A stretch of DNA of 64,000 bases. Origin: Ligilactobacillus ceti DSM 22408. GTDB taxonomy: Bacteria > Bacillota > Bacilli > Lactobacillales > Lactobacillaceae. Below, in pieces: positions 50,598 to 59,810 of the stretch. The notes beneath the pieces were generated by a model that searched no databases, was not told where the DNA came from, and was given only the letters and a program-made list of their open reading frames with translations. Location of the stretch: contig NZ_KE383993.1 in assembly GCF_000423245.1 (NCBI RefSeq), forward strand, positions 352,160-416,159, written 5' to 3'. Every line of letters starts with the position of its first letter. Position 1 is the stretch's first letter. A program made the translations under genes and the position numbers.

Positions 50598-50625
50598 TTA
50601 CAAATGCGTTTAAAAGGAGTATGAT
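50598..50625 (+). promoter_or_regulatory. Promoter candidate of the HD-domain gene
   Basis: TTACAA (50598-50603), a 16-bp spacer and TATGAT (50620-50625), about 50 bp before the ATG. Confidence 0.5.
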
Positions 50626-50675
50626 TAGACCAAGTTAAAAAACGGACGGTCAAAAAAAGCGAGGGAACTAAATCA

Positions 50676-51176
50676 ATGAGAAGAAACCAATGGTCAAATG
50701 ATTCAGAATATATGAGTTATGTTGGTGAATTACTTGCAACACAAGAAGTACAAAAATTAGATAATTATATTCAACATCATTATGCAACACGTTTAGAACA
50801 TTGCATCACAGTTTCTTATGTTAGTTATCGAATTGCGAAAAGATTTCATTTAAACGCACGTTCTGTAGCACGTGCTGGTCTTTTACATGATTTATTTTAT
50901 TATGATTGGCGAACAACGAAATTCGACCGCGGTACACACGCTTGGATTCATCCACGAATTTCAGTTCGAAATGCTGAAAAAATTACTAAATTAAGTAAAT
51001 TAGAAAAAGATATTATTATCAAACATATGTGGGGTGCAACATTATGCCCACCAAAATATGCAGAAGGTTATATTGTAACTTTAGTTGATAAATATGCAGC
51101 CGTAACAGAATATTGTGGCCACTTAAAAGAAAAATTTACTACATTTTGGAATAAAACATTTAAAACAGCACGTTAA
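50676..51176 (+). CDS. HD-domain phosphohydrolase
   Basis: A 166-aa HD-superfamily protein. HCITVSYVSYRIAKRF and ARAGLLHDLFYYDW give the H...HD metal ligands (HD at about 71-72), and a later His and VTLVDKYAA (Asp) complete the set. Such enzymes hydrolyse nucleotides or phosphoesters. It is common in enterococci and relatives near pheST, but its substrate is not established. Confidence 0.85.
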   Translation: MRRNQWSNDSEYMSYVGELLATQEVQKLDNYIQHHYATRLEHCITVSYVSYRIAKRFHLNARSVARAGLLHDLFYYDWRTTKFDRGTHAWIHPRISVRNAEKITKLSKLEKDIIIKHMWGATLCPPKYAEGYIVTLVDKYAAVTEYCGHLKEKFTTFWNKTFKTAR

Positions 51177-51182
51177 AGACTT

Positions 51183-51213
51183 AAAGATCAGGATAATAAC
51201 TGATCTTTTTTCT
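51183..51213 (+). terminator. Terminator after HD-domain gene
   Basis: AAAGATCAG (51183-51191) and CTGATCTTT (51200-51208) arms with a T-run. Confidence 0.88.
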
Positions 51214-51277
51214 TTTGGATGGAAAAGTTAGTAATGGTTTGAAAAAAAGATAATTAGTGTAAAATTAAAGTGTTACA

Positions 51278-51306
51278 TTTGAAATTATATTTAAACTAAT
51301 TTCAAA
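51278..51306. promoter_or_regulatory. Ten-bp inverted repeat upstream of hxlR-like gene
   Basis: TTTGAAATTA (51278-51287) and TAATTTCAAA (51297-51306) flank a 9-base centre; TTACAT and ATGTAA extend it outward. It lies just downstream of a likely promoter (TTGAAA near 51238, TAAAAT near 51259), so it may be the gene's own operator or a 5' hairpin. Confidence 0.5.
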
Positions 51307-51346
51307 TCGATGTAAGGGGAAATTGAGATATTCGAGGTGAAGAAAA

Positions 51347-51679
51347 ATGCCAGATAGTCGTTCATTTTGTATGTGTCCTAAGTTTGAAAAAACATTTAGT
51401 ATCTTAGGTAAAAAATGGAATGGTCTTATTATTGATGTATTATTAACTGAAGGCCAACAACGCTTCAAAGAGTTAGCTGCTAAAGTTGACAAATGTAGTG
51501 ATCGTGTTTTAGTTGAACGTTTAAAAGAACTTGAAGTTGAAGGTCTTGTTCAAAAAGTGGCCGTACCTGATAGTTGTCGTGTTGAATATGCTTTAACAGA
51601 ACAAGGTGCTGATTTAGCAGATATTATGACAGCCATTCATGATTGGTCTGAAAAATGGTACGCTGAGTGCCATAACTAA
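51347..51679 (+). CDS. HxlR-family transcriptional regulator
   Basis: A 110-aa winged-helix regulator: CPKFEKTFSILGKKWNGLII, RFKELAAKVDKCSDRVLVER and LKELEVEGLVQK are HxlR hallmarks. The N-terminal Cys residues (about 8, 10) and Cys at 49 could sense redox or electrophiles, as in HxlR relatives. Its target may be itself through the inverted repeat at 51278-51306. Confidence 0.9.
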   Translation: MPDSRSFCMCPKFEKTFSILGKKWNGLIIDVLLTEGQQRFKELAAKVDKCSDRVLVERLKELEVEGLVQKVAVPDSCRVEYALTEQGADLADIMTAIHDWSEKWYAECHN

Positions 51680-51729
51680 GAATTTTTAAACAGCAATTAT
51701 TCAATTATATATTTCATTAAGTTTTGTAA

Positions 51730-51767
51730 AAAGGCATTTAACGAGGTTTGTTGAGTGTCTTTTTTGC
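51730..51767 (+). terminator. Terminator after hxlR-like gene
   Basis: A 13-bp stem with G-U pairs (51730-51742 with 51750-51762) followed by T. It insulates the T-box operon. Confidence 0.8.
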
Positions 51768-51828
51768 TGGGAACCACTTTTGCACTCTGGGTCAAAATAT
51801 GTTAAAATATGAAATAATAATTAAAAAC

Positions 51829-52072
51829 GCAGACGGAAAAAAGTAGATTATTAAAAGTTACAGGGAGGAACGACGAGATTGAGAACGTTCTAACTAGAGA
51901 TAATTGAAATTCACTTCTTGAGTTGTCGCTGGGATTTATGATTATCATAATGAATAGTGGACCGGTCAGTATGATCGTTAACAAACTTAGAGTGTTATTT
52001 AGTGTACATCACTAAATAAAATTAGGGTGGTACCGCGATGCCTCGTCCCTTTTTAAGGGATGGGGCATTTTT
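51829..52072 (+). promoter_or_regulatory. T-box riboswitch of the pheST operon
   Basis: A tRNA-sensing leader. The T-box sequence AGGGTGGTACCGCG is at 52024-52037 and pairs with the tRNA acceptor end. A 12-bp terminator (52040-52051/52055-52066) with a T-run follows. Stem I contains the usual GACGAGATTGAGAACG segment near 51870. TTC codons at 51910 and 51915 could serve as the phenylalanine specifier; the exact one is unsure. Uncharged tRNA-Phe would prevent termination. This leader fills most of the gap between the hxlR-like gene and pheS. Confidence 0.95.
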
Positions 52073-52101
52073 TGCGTTTTAATAAAGAAAGGAAGGATTC
52101 T

Positions 52102-53148
52102 ATGAGTCTTAAAGAACAACTTACAGAATTAAAAGAACAAGGTTTAACTCAAATTGCCGAAGTTCAAGATCTGAAAGCACTTAATGATATCCGTGTTAAC
52201 TTTTTAGGTAAGAAAGGTCCAATTACCGAAGTTTTACGTGGTATGCGTAACGTAGAACCAGCAGAACGTCCAATTATTGGGAGTTTCGCTAATGTTATTC
52301 GTGATGAATTAACAGCTGCGATTGCCGCAAAGAAAGAAGAATTAGAAAAAGCAGCTTTAGCACAACAATTAGCTGCGGAAACAATTGATATTACATTACC
52401 GGGGGTACCAGTTAAATCTGGACAACCACATATCATTGCGCAAGTTATTGATCAAATTGAAAAATTATTCTTAAGCATGGGATTCCAAGTTGTTGATGGA
52501 CCTGAAGTTGAAGAAGATCACTATAACTTTGAAATGTTAAACTTGCCAAAAGATCACCCAGCTCGTGATATGCAAGATACATTTTACATTACAAAACAAT
52601 TATTAATGAGAACACAAACATCTCCAGTTCAAGCACGGACAATGGAAAAACATGATTTTTCAAAAGGTCCTTTGAAGATGATTTCTCCAGGGAAAGTTTA
52701 TCGTCGTGATAGCGATGATGCAACTCACTCCCACCAATTCCACCAAGTTGAAGGTTTAGTTATTGATAAACATATTACAATGGCTGACTTGAAAGGTACT
52801 TTGGAATTAGTAGCGAAGACGGTCTTTGGTGAAGAACGTGAAATTCGTTTACGCCCAAGTTACTTCCCATTTACAGAACCATCATGTGAAGTTGATGTTT
52901 CTTGTTTCAAATGTAGTGGGAAAGGTTGTTCCGTATGTAAACAAACAGGTTGGATTGAAGTTTTAGGTGCTGGTATGGTGCATCCAAACGTCTTACGTCT
53001 TGTAGGCGTAGATCCAGAAGTTTACGGAGGATTTGCCTTTGGTTTAGGACCTGATCGTTTTGCGATGTTGAAATATGGTGTCGATGATATCCGTAATTTC
53101 TACTTGAACGATTTACGTGTCTTACAACAATTTTCTCAGAAAGGATAA
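52102..53148 (+). CDS. pheS: Phenylalanyl-tRNA synthetase alpha subunit
   Basis: A 348-aa class II synthetase subunit. An N-terminal coiled coil (about 1-85) binds tRNA; the catalytic part shows [12 protein letters not shown] (motif around 165), [15 protein letters not shown] (motif 2), and [18 protein letters not shown] (motif 3). It forms an alpha2-beta2 enzyme with PheT, charging tRNA-Phe. MSLKEQL at 52102 with AAAGGAAGG upstream is the start. Confidence 0.98.
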   Translation: MSLKEQLTELKEQGLTQIAEVQDLKALNDIRVNFLGKKGPITEVLRGMRNVEPAERPIIGSFANVIRDELTAAIAAKKEELEKAALAQQLAAETIDITLPGVPVKSGQPHIIAQVIDQIEKLFLSMGFQVVDGPEVEEDHYNFEMLNLPKDHPARDMQDTFYITKQLLMRTQTSPVQARTMEKHDFSKGPLKMISPGKVYRRDSDDATHSHQFHQVEGLVIDKHITMADLKGTLELVAKTVFGEEREIRLRPSYFPFTEPSCEVDVSCFKCSGKGCSVCKQTGWIEVLGAGMVHPNVLRLVGVDPEVYGGFAFGLGPDRFAMLKYGVDDIRNFYLNDLRVLQQFSQKG

Positions 53149-53155
53149 TTAAAAT

Positions 53156-55570
53156 ATGAAAGTTTCAACAAAATGGTTAAATGAATATGTTTCAGTAAAT
53201 GACATTGAACCACAAGTCCTTGCTGAAAAAATCGAAAGAACAGCTGTCGAAATCGATGCAGCTGGCCGTCGTGAAGATGGCATGAAAAAAATCGTTGTTG
53301 GTCATACTTTAAGTGTAGTGGATCATCCTGATTCAGATCACTTGCATATTTGCCAAGTTGATGTTGGTGAAGCAGAACCATTCCAAATTGTGTGTGGTGC
53401 TCCTAACGTGGCGGCAGATCAAAAAGTTATTGTGGCGTTACCTAACTCCCGCATTGCTGACAACATTAAAATTAAAAAAGGTAAAATGCGTGGTGTCGTA
53501 TCACAAGGTATGATCTGCGGTTTACAAGAAATCGGATTCCCAGATAGCGTAGTTCCAAAAGAATTCGCTGATGGTATTTATGTTTTACCGGAAGATGCAG
53601 TTGCTGGCGAACCAGTCTTTGGCTACTTAGGAATGGATGAATTAGTTTTAGAATTAGATTTAACTCCAAATCGTGCTGATTTAATGAGTATGCGTGGCGT
53701 TGCTCATGAAATTGCTGCCATCTATGGTCGTGAAGTTAAATTAACACATCCTGAATTAAAAGATATGAGTGATGAAAAAATTGCTGATTTCGTTGATGTT
53801 ACAGCTGACGAAACATTAGCACCAACATATTTAATGCGTGCTATTAAAGATGTTAAAATTGCCCCAAGTCCAATGTGGTTACAAAACCGCTTATGGAATG
53901 CAGGTATTCGTCCAGTAAACAATGTGGTTGACGTTACAAACTATATCTTATTAGATTATGGTCAACCATTACATGCCTTTGACTACGCAAAATTAGCAGG
54001 TAAAGAAATTTTCGTTCGTTTAGCTCAAGAAGGTGAAAAATTAATTACACTTGATGGTGAAGAACGTGAATTAGAACCAACAGATATGGTTATTGCAGAC
54101 GCTAATGGTCCAATCGCTTTAGCTGGTGTGATGGGCGGACAAAGTACAGAAGTTGATGATCAAACAACAACTATCTTATTAGAAGCTGCTGTTTTCAATT
54201 CCAGTTTAGTTCGTAAAACTGCTCGCCGTGAAGTCTTACACAGTGAATCTTCAGCTCGTTTTGAAAGAGGTATTAATATTGCAACTGTTAAAGAAGCAAT
54301 CGATGCCGCTGCTGCTTTAATTGCTGAATTAAGTGGTGGTCAAGTTGTGGCTGAAATGGCACAAGCTACTTTCAAAGAACCAGAAGATACAATTGTTAAA
54401 GTAACTTTAAAACGCATTAATGATGTTTTAGGAACAGATTTTGATGCAGCTACTGTTGAAAAAATCTTTATTGACTTAGGCTTTGGTGTGGTACAAACAG
54501 ATGGTGAATTCACTGTGACAGTTCCACCTCGTCGTTGGGATATCAAGATTGCCGCTGATTTATTAGAAGAAGTGGCTCGTCTCTATGGTTATGATAATTT
54601 ACCAACAACATTACCAGTTGCTGAAATGACACCAGGACACTATACAGACTTACAAATGATGGTACGTTCTGCCCGTGAATTATTAGAAGCTGCTGGTTTA
54701 TCACAAGCTATTTCATATTCTTTAGTTAGTGCAGAAAAAGCACAACGTTTCTTGATGGAACCAACCGAAACAACTGAATTAGTCTTCCCAATGACTTCTG
54801 AAAGAACAACATTACGTTCAAACTTAATCAGTGGTTTATTAGATGATTTAGCTTATAATACAGCGCGCAAAGTTGAAAACATTGCGATGTATGAACAAGG
54901 TAAAGTCTTTTACAAAAAAGCTGGCGAAGATCGTCCACGTGAAGTAGAACATGTGGCTGGTGCGATGACTGGTTTATTTAAAGCTGAAAACTGGCATGAT
55001 GCAAAACAACCAGTTGATTTCTATATTGCTAAAGGTGTTGTAGAACATTTATTAAGCAAATTAGGTTTAGAAAAGGGCATTTCATTTAAAGCTAGTCAAG
55101 CTTATCCAGAAATGCACCCGGGTCGTACAGCTGATATCTTCTTAGGTGAAGAATATATTGGTTTCATTGGTGAAATTCATCCAAACATTGCGCAAGAATA
55201 TCGTTTACAAAGAACATATGTCTTTGAACTTGATTTAGAAAAGATGGTTGCAGTTAAACCTAAACAAGAACAATATGTTCCTGTTTCTAAATTCCCAGAA
55301 GTTAAACGTGATATTGCGTTATTAGTTGCTGAAGATGTAACTAATGCTGATCTTGTTGATTGTATTAAAGCTAATGGTGGTGCTTACTTAGCTGACGTTG
55401 AAATCTTTGACGTTTATGCTGGTGATAAGATTGCTGATGGCTTCAAATCATTAGCTTACAAGTTAGTCTTTAGAAATGCGCAAGCAACACTTGTTGATGA
55501 AGATATCAATAAAGCAGTTGAAAAAGTTATTAAAAACTTACAAGAAAAATTTGCCGCAGAAGTTCGTTAA
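53156..55570 (+). CDS. pheT: Phenylalanyl-tRNA synthetase beta subunit
   Basis: An 804-aa beta subunit, full length. A tRNA-binding EMAP-like domain (about 40-155, ICQVDVGEAEPFQIVCGAPN) is followed by B3/B4 editing domain (about 210-390) with RPVNNVVDVTNYILLDYGQP, the B5 domain (about 400-475), the catalytic-like core and a C-terminal anticodon-binding domain (about 710-804, VSKFPEVKRDIALLV). It begins 7 bp after pheS. Confidence 0.98.
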   Translation: MKVSTKWLNEYVSVNDIEPQVLAEKIERTAVEIDAAGRREDGMKKIVVGHTLSVVDHPDSDHLHICQVDVGEAEPFQIVCGAPNVAADQKVIVALPNSRIADNIKIKKGKMRGVVSQGMICGLQEIGFPDSVVPKEFADGIYVLPEDAVAGEPVFGYLGMDELVLELDLTPNRADLMSMRGVAHEIAAIYGREVKLTHPELKDMSDEKIADFVDVTADETLAPTYLMRAIKDVKIAPSPMWLQNRLWNAGIRPVNNVVDVTNYILLDYGQPLHAFDYAKLAGKEIFVRLAQEGEKLITLDGEERELEPTDMVIADANGPIALAGVMGGQSTEVDDQTTTILLEAAVFNSSLVRKTARREVLHSESSARFERGINIATVKEAIDAAAALIAELSGGQVVAEMAQATFKEPEDTIVKVTLKRINDVLGTDFDAATVEKIFIDLGFGVVQTDGEFTVTVPPRRWDIKIAADLLEEVARLYGYDNLPTTLPVAEMTPGHYTDLQMMVRSARELLEAAGLSQAISYSLVSAEKAQRFLMEPTETTELVFPMTSERTTLRSNLISGLLDDLAYNTARKVENIAMYEQGKVFYKKAGEDRPREVEHVAGAMTGLFKAENWHDAKQPVDFYIAKGVVEHLLSKLGLEKGISFKASQAYPEMHPGRTADIFLGEEYIGFIGEIHPNIAQEYRLQRTYVFELDLEKMVAVKPKQEQYVPVSKFPEVKRDIALLVAEDVTNADLVDCIKANGGAYLADVEIFDVYAGDKIADGFKSLAYKLVFRNAQATLVDEDINKAVEKVIKNLQEKFAAEVR

Positions 55571-55585
55571 GAATTAAAAAGCATA

Positions 55586-55620
55586 AAAACCTCAGAAATT
55601 AATGTTTCTGAGGTTTTTTT
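55586..55620 (+). terminator. Terminator of pheST
   Basis: A 13-bp AAAACCTCAGAAA/TTTCTGAGGTTTT stem (55586-55598/55605-55617) with a T-run. Confidence 0.93.
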
Positions 55621-55722
55621 ATTGGAGTTAAATAAATTATTAAACTACAATCAGATGCAAGCTTTTAGTTTTTTTAGTATAATGACATGAGGTATTGAAT
55701 AAATAAGAGGAGGACTCATTTT

Positions 55723-56814
55723 TTGGAAAAAGAAAATAAGTCAGGGCAAAAGAAAATTCTTACAATTATTATCGGAATTATTGTTTTAGCTGGTGTAATT
55801 TTAGGAGTTGGGTATGGCTTTTTAAAAGTACAACAAAAACCATTGAATCCTAATTCAAAAAAAGAAATTGAAATTAATGTTCCATATAATAGTTCAAGTC
55901 AAGAAATTGGCAATTTACTCGTTGATAAAAAAATTATTAAAAATGAATTTGCTTTTAAAGTATATTTAAAAACACATCATATTAATGAGTTAAAAGCAGG
56001 TTATTATATGTTTTCACCAGCGATGGATTTAGTTACAATTACACAAAAACTAACTAAAGGTGGCTCACCACATTCTTTAATTGGTAAGAAGATTGTTGTG
56101 TATGAAGGATCGTCTATTCTTCAGGTTGCGAAAGAAATTGAAGTTAAAACGAAATATACATCACAAGAATTCTTAAATGCTGTGCAAGATGAACATTTAA
56201 TTAATGAATTAGCACAAAAATATCCGCAATTATTAGGTTCTGCGATGCAAGCGACAAATGTGCGTTATCGTTTAGAAGGGTATTTATTCCCGGCAACATA
56301 TCATTTCTATCGTAAAGAAACATTACAAGAATTGATTAAAGAAATGGTTGCGAAAACTAATACTGAATTAAAACCTTATTATGCTGAAATTGCTAAACAA
56401 GGCTGGAAAGTGCAAGATTTAATGGCGTTAGCTTCTATTGTGCAATATGAAGGTGGATCTCATAAAGATGATGCACGTAAAATTGCCGGCGTTTTCTTAA
56501 ATAGAGTGGAAATTGGGATGCCATTACAATCAGATGTTACTGTCCATTATGCGCTTAATAAACCGCAAGATCAGTTAAGTTATGCCGATTTAAAAGTCGA
56601 TTCACCATATAACTTATATATTCATCGTGGATATGGTCCAGGACCAATTGATAATCCAGGCTTAAAAGCAATTAAAGCGGTGTTGAACCCAATGGATCGT
56701 GATAAGAAATATATTTATTTCATCGCTAATATTAAGACGGGTAAAGTATATTACTCAAAAACATTTGCTCAACATCAAGAATTAACTCAAAAATTATCAA
56801 AATATAACGATTAA
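55723..56814 (+). CDS. mltG: Endolytic transglycosylase MltG
   Basis: A 363-aa membrane-anchored YceG/MltG protein with a TTG start (AGAGGAGG 9 bp upstream). One transmembrane segment at about 14-34 (TIIIGIIVLAGVILGVGYGF) is followed by a LysM-like region and the YceG domain with YLFPATYHF and IGMPLQSDVTVHYAL. It cuts nascent peptidoglycan strands. At the catalytic motif, usually SIVEKE, this protein reads SIVQYE (Q241-Y242-E243); see findings. A weak promoter with TATAAT at 55678 precedes it. Confidence 0.93.
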   Translation: MEKENKSGQKKILTIIIGIIVLAGVILGVGYGFLKVQQKPLNPNSKKEIEINVPYNSSSQEIGNLLVDKKIIKNEFAFKVYLKTHHINELKAGYYMFSPAMDLVTITQKLTKGGSPHSLIGKKIVVYEGSSILQVAKEIEVKTKYTSQEFLNAVQDEHLINELAQKYPQLLGSAMQATNVRYRLEGYLFPATYHFYRKETLQELIKEMVAKTNTELKPYYAEIAKQGWKVQDLMALASIVQYEGGSHKDDARKIAGVFLNRVEIGMPLQSDVTVHYALNKPQDQLSYADLKVDSPYNLYIHRGYGPGPIDNPGLKAIKAVLNPMDRDKKYIYFIANIKTGKVYYSKTFAQHQELTQKLSKYND

Positions 56815-56820
56815 TTAAAC

Positions 56821-56860
56821 AAAAACAAGCAATTTTTTAAAAGAGTTGCTTGTTTTTTTA
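56821..56860 (+). terminator. Terminator of mltG
   Basis: A 12-bp AAAAACAAGCAA/TTGCTTGTTTTT stem (56821-56832/56846-56857). Confidence 0.92.
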
Positions 56861-56892
56861 GGTTAAATAAATTTAAAAAAGGTGTAAGGCTA

Positions 56893-56921
56893 TTGATATT
56901 AAGGGCTATTGTTGCTAGAAT
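56893..56921 (+). promoter_or_regulatory. udk promoter
   Basis: TTGATA (56893-56898), 17-bp spacer, TAGAAT (56916-56921). Confidence 0.7.
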
Positions 56922-56973
56922 AAATTAGATATCATATTGTGAAAAATTCAGAATATATAAGGAGCAATTTTTA

Positions 56974-57636
56974 ATGTCAGAAAATAACGCAAAACGTCGT
57001 CCAATTATTATTGGAGTTACAGGTGGATCTGGTAGTGGTAAAACAACAGTTAGCCGCGCAATGTTTGAAGCTTTAGATGGCCATTCATTATTAATGGTAG
57101 AAGAGGATTCCTACTACAAGAACCAAGATCATTTACCAATGGAAGAACGAGTTAAAGCTAACTACGATCATCCAGATGCTTTTGATACAGATTTATTAAT
57201 TGAACAATTACAAGATTTATTAGAATGGAAAACAATCGAAAAACCAGTTTATGATTATGTAGAACATACACGTAGTCAACAAGTTGTTTTAGAAGAACCA
57301 AGAGAAGTTATCATTGTTGAAGGGATCTTAGTTTTAAATGACCCACGTGTGCGTGATTTAATGGATATTAAGATTTTCGTTGATACAGATGATGATATTC
57401 GTTTGCTTCGTCGTATCCAACGTGATATGGAAGAACGTGGTCGCTCATTGGAATCTGTTATTACACAATACACATCAACAGTTAAACCAATGTATCACCA
57501 ATTTATCGAACCAACAAAACGCTATGCTGATATTATTGTTCCAGAAGGCGGCGAAAACCAAGTTGCGATTGATATTTTAGTAACTAAAGTTCGTGACATT
57601 ATCCGTAATAACCAAGAATTTACAAACGAAGATTAA
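56974..57636 (+). CDS. udk: Uridine kinase
   Basis: A 220-aa P-loop kinase: [17 protein letters not shown] (Walker A), [35 protein letters not shown] and [20 protein letters not shown] are those of the uridine/cytidine kinase family. It phosphorylates uridine and cytidine for pyrimidine salvage. It lies between mltG and greA with its own promoter and terminator. Confidence 0.96.
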   Translation: MSENNAKRRPIIIGVTGGSGSGKTTVSRAMFEALDGHSLLMVEEDSYYKNQDHLPMEERVKANYDHPDAFDTDLLIEQLQDLLEWKTIEKPVYDYVEHTRSQQVVLEEPREVIIVEGILVLNDPRVRDLMDIKIFVDTDDDIRLLRRIQRDMEERGRSLESVITQYTSTVKPMYHQFIEPTKRYADIIVPEGGENQVAIDILVTKVRDIIRNNQEFTNED

Positions 57637-57642
57637 TCTGAT

Positions 57643-57679
57643 AAAAACAGTCTTGAGTTAAGAGCTCAGGCTGTTTTTA
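57643..57679 (+). terminator. Terminator of udk
   Basis: AAAACAG...CTGTTTT arms with an inner TGAG/CTCA pairing and a T-run. Confidence 0.85.
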
Positions 57680-57736
57680 AACATTTAAATTATGCTATAA
57701 TTACTTTTGTGATTATATATATAAGGAGACTTAAAC

Positions 57737-58213
57737 ATGGATCAAGAACAAACATTTCCAATGACATTAGAAGGTAAAGCTAACCTTGAAGCTGAATTAG
57801 AAGAATTACGTACAACGAAGAGAACAGAAGTTATTGAACGTATCAAAATTGCGCGTTCTTTTGGTGATTTATCTGAAAACTCTGAATATGAATCAGCTAA
57901 AAATGAACAAGCTTTCGTTGAAGGTCGAATTAAAGAAATCGAAAACATTTTACACCACGTAGAAATTATTGATAGTGATAGTGTTGCTAGTGATGAAATC
58001 GCTGTTGGTCGGACAGTAACATTTGTTGAATTACCTGACGAAGAACCAGAAACATATACAATCGTTGGTGCAACAGAAGCTGATCCATTCTCTGGTAAAA
58101 TTTCTAACGATTCTCCAATTGCAGTTGGTTTATTAGGCCACAAATTAGGTGAAGAAGTTACAATTGATACACCAGGTGGATCAATGCAAGTTAAAATTAC
58201 AGAAGTTAAATAA
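57737..58213 (+). CDS. greA: Transcription elongation factor GreA
   Basis: A 158-aa GreA: the N-terminal coiled coil (about 10-78, [20 protein letters not shown], then [20 protein letters not shown] with the two acidic tip residues) and a C-terminal FKBP-like domain with [19 protein letters not shown]. It rescues stalled RNA polymerase by stimulating transcript cleavage. The Asp and Glu at the tip are present. Confidence 0.97.
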   Translation: MDQEQTFPMTLEGKANLEAELEELRTTKRTEVIERIKIARSFGDLSENSEYESAKNEQAFVEGRIKEIENILHHVEIIDSDSVASDEIAVGRTVTFVELPDEEPETYTIVGATEADPFSGKISNDSPIAVGLLGHKLGEEVTIDTPGGSMQVKITEVK

Positions 58214-58222
58214 TTAATTTTG

Positions 58223-58250
58223 AACTAGTCTGATACAGGCTAGTTTTTTT
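58223..58250 (+). terminator. Terminator of greA
   Basis: A 10-bp AACTAGTCTG/CAGGCTAGTT stem (58223-58232/58236-58245) with a T-run. Confidence 0.9.
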
Positions 58251-58260
58251 ATTGCATATA

Positions 58261-58297
58261 AAAAACCGCTACACAAAAGCTGTGTAGCGGTTTTTGT
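58261..58297. terminator. Bidirectional terminator between converging genes
   Basis: A perfect 15-bp stem (58261-58275/58281-58295) with AAAAA and TTTTT at its ends, so it can stop transcription from both greA and the minus-strand operon. Confidence 0.92.
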
Positions 58298-58303
58298 TTG
58301 CTT

Positions 58304-58657
58304 TTACATTTTAAAAAGAAGATAAGCACTTCCGATACTCGTTAATAAACTAACCACACAAATGATTAGGCTGACACCAGGGAGTCCGATTTTAAAGCGG
58401 AAATTCCGGATGCTGAGATAGAGAAGTAATAATGTTGTGATGAGTAAAAGTAAGTAAAACGTTTTTAAATTAGCGAAAAAAAGTAGGGTAAAACTTGCGA
58501 TAATTAATAAAATATTCCGTAAGTTTTTATACCATAATAAATCGCCGAATAAAGTTGTTTTATACGAGAAATTGCGATTTTTAGGCATTTTATTATATTT
58601 TAAGATGATCAATAATAACCAGATGCCATAAAGGGCAATTCCGATAATACTCAACAT
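58304..58657 (-). CDS. Small membrane protein
   Basis: A 117-aa protein with about four hydrophobic segments (MLSIIGIALYGIWLLLIILK; ILLIIASFTLLFFANL; YLLLLITTLLLLYL; LIICVVSLLTSIGSAYLLF) separated by short basic loops. No family is recognised. It lies 17 bp after the nucleoside hydrolase on the same strand, so it is likely in its operon; association with nucleoside handling is only positional. Confidence 0.75.
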   Translation of the reverse strand: MLSIIGIALYGIWLLLIILKYNKMPKNRNFSYKTTLFGDLLWYKNLRNILLIIASFTLLFFANLKTFYLLLLITTLLLLYLSIRNFRFKIGLPGVSLIICVVSLLTSIGSAYLLFKM

Positions 58658-58674
58658 AGACTAATCCTCACTTT

Positions 58675-59634
58675 TTAGTTTTTAGCAAATAATGATGTTA
58701 ATTTTTCCATAAAGTCAGCAACAAAGCGATCTTTATCAACTTGAACAGCTGCTTTTGTATGCAAGGCAGGGACATTGACACGTGTTTCGTCACCGATTGT
58801 CCGACCAGCAAATGGAGCTTGTGTATCAACTTTCATGTTAAGTTCAATTGTTTCTACTAAACGAGGTTGAACTGCAGCTGCAACAGCTAATGGATCGTGT
58901 AAAGCACAACCACCAAGGTGAGGGCTTGTTACTTTGTAAGCGTCGATATAGTAATCTGTTAAATCAGCATATGCTTTACCAGCAACTGTATCTAAGTTAC
59001 GCCATTGTTGTGTTTCTGTAGTTGTTAATAAAGTTCTTGTTGTAACATCTAAACCGATCATTGTTAAGTTAAGGTTGCTACGGAAAACTTCATTAGCAGC
59101 TTCTGGATCTTGGCTAATATTAGCTTCTGTGACAGGTGAAACGTTACCAGGAACTGTTAAAGCACCACCCATAAGTGTTACATTACCGATTAATTCAACG
59201 ATTTCTGGGTCTTTTTTAATCGCAGCAGCTAAGTTTGTTAACGGACCTGTTGGCACGATAATTAAATCTTGACCATATTCGTGAGCAGCTTCAATGAAGA
59301 AATCAACACCAGATGTTGCTTCTGCTTTACGGTTAGCTTTTTTAATTTCAACTTCACCGACACCATTTTGACCGTGGATTTGTGCACTAATTGGAAGTAC
59401 AGCAAAACTATCAGTTGTAGATGAATGAGGTAAACCTGGGAAAACAGGAACTTCAGGATGTCCTAACATTTCTAAAAGGTTTAAACTATTTTGGACACCG
59501 TCTTCCATTAAAACGTTCCCGTAAGAACCAACGATACCAATTAAATCACATTCAGGTGTTGCAAGTGCGTAAGCGATTGCTAAAGCGTCATCAATACCTG
59601 TGTCAAGGTCCAAGATCATTTTGTACTTGGCCAT
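58675..59634 (-). CDS. Inosine-uridine preferring nucleoside hydrolase
   Basis: A 319-aa IUNH-family enzyme. The calcium-binding DLDTGIDDALAI motif at about 8-19, IIVPTGPLTNLA, GGALTVPGNVSPVTEANISQ and HDPLAVAAA (second Asp) match. It splits ribonucleosides into base and ribose. It is on the minus strand with a promoter at 59687-59715. Confidence 0.95.
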   Translation of the reverse strand: MAKYKMILDLDTGIDDALAIAYALATPECDLIGIVGSYGNVLMEDGVQNSLNLLEMLGHPEVPVFPGLPHSSTTDSFAVLPISAQIHGQNGVGEVEIKKANRKAEATSGVDFFIEAAHEYGQDLIIVPTGPLTNLAAAIKKDPEIVELIGNVTLMGGALTVPGNVSPVTEANISQDPEAANEVFRSNLNLTMIGLDVTTRTLLTTTETQQWRNLDTVAGKAYADLTDYYIDAYKVTSPHLGGCALHDPLAVAAAVQPRLVETIELNMKVDTQAPFAGRTIGDETRVNVPALHTKAAVQVDKDRFVADFMEKLTSLFAKN

Positions 59635-59686
59635 GAAATCAACTCCTTAATAATTAAATATTTTAATGTATAAGATTTACAACCCT

Positions 59687-59715
59687 ATTCTACCACCATT
59701 TTCTAAAAAATGTAA
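59687..59715 (-). promoter_or_regulatory. Minus-strand promoter of the nucleoside hydrolase
   Basis: Read on the minus strand: TTACAT (59715-59710), a 17-bp spacer and TAGAAT (59692-59687). It diverges from the prmA promoter. Confidence 0.65.
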
Positions 59716-59746
59716 CGGCTTTCTTGAAAATAACTAGTGATTTCCA

Positions 59747-59776
59747 TTGCTTAGCTTGACCTGCATCATGTAAAAT
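59747..59776 (+). promoter_or_regulatory. prmA-rsmE promoter
   Basis: TTGCTT (59747-59752), 18-bp spacer, TAAAAT (59771-59776), ahead of the two-gene methyltransferase operon. Confidence 0.55.
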
Positions 59777-59810
59777 TGTTTTTAAATAGAAGATTATCGG
59801 AGTGAACGAA

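Noticed and set aside
57742-58143. 133-aa minus-strand open frame
   Set aside because: Antisense shadow of greA.
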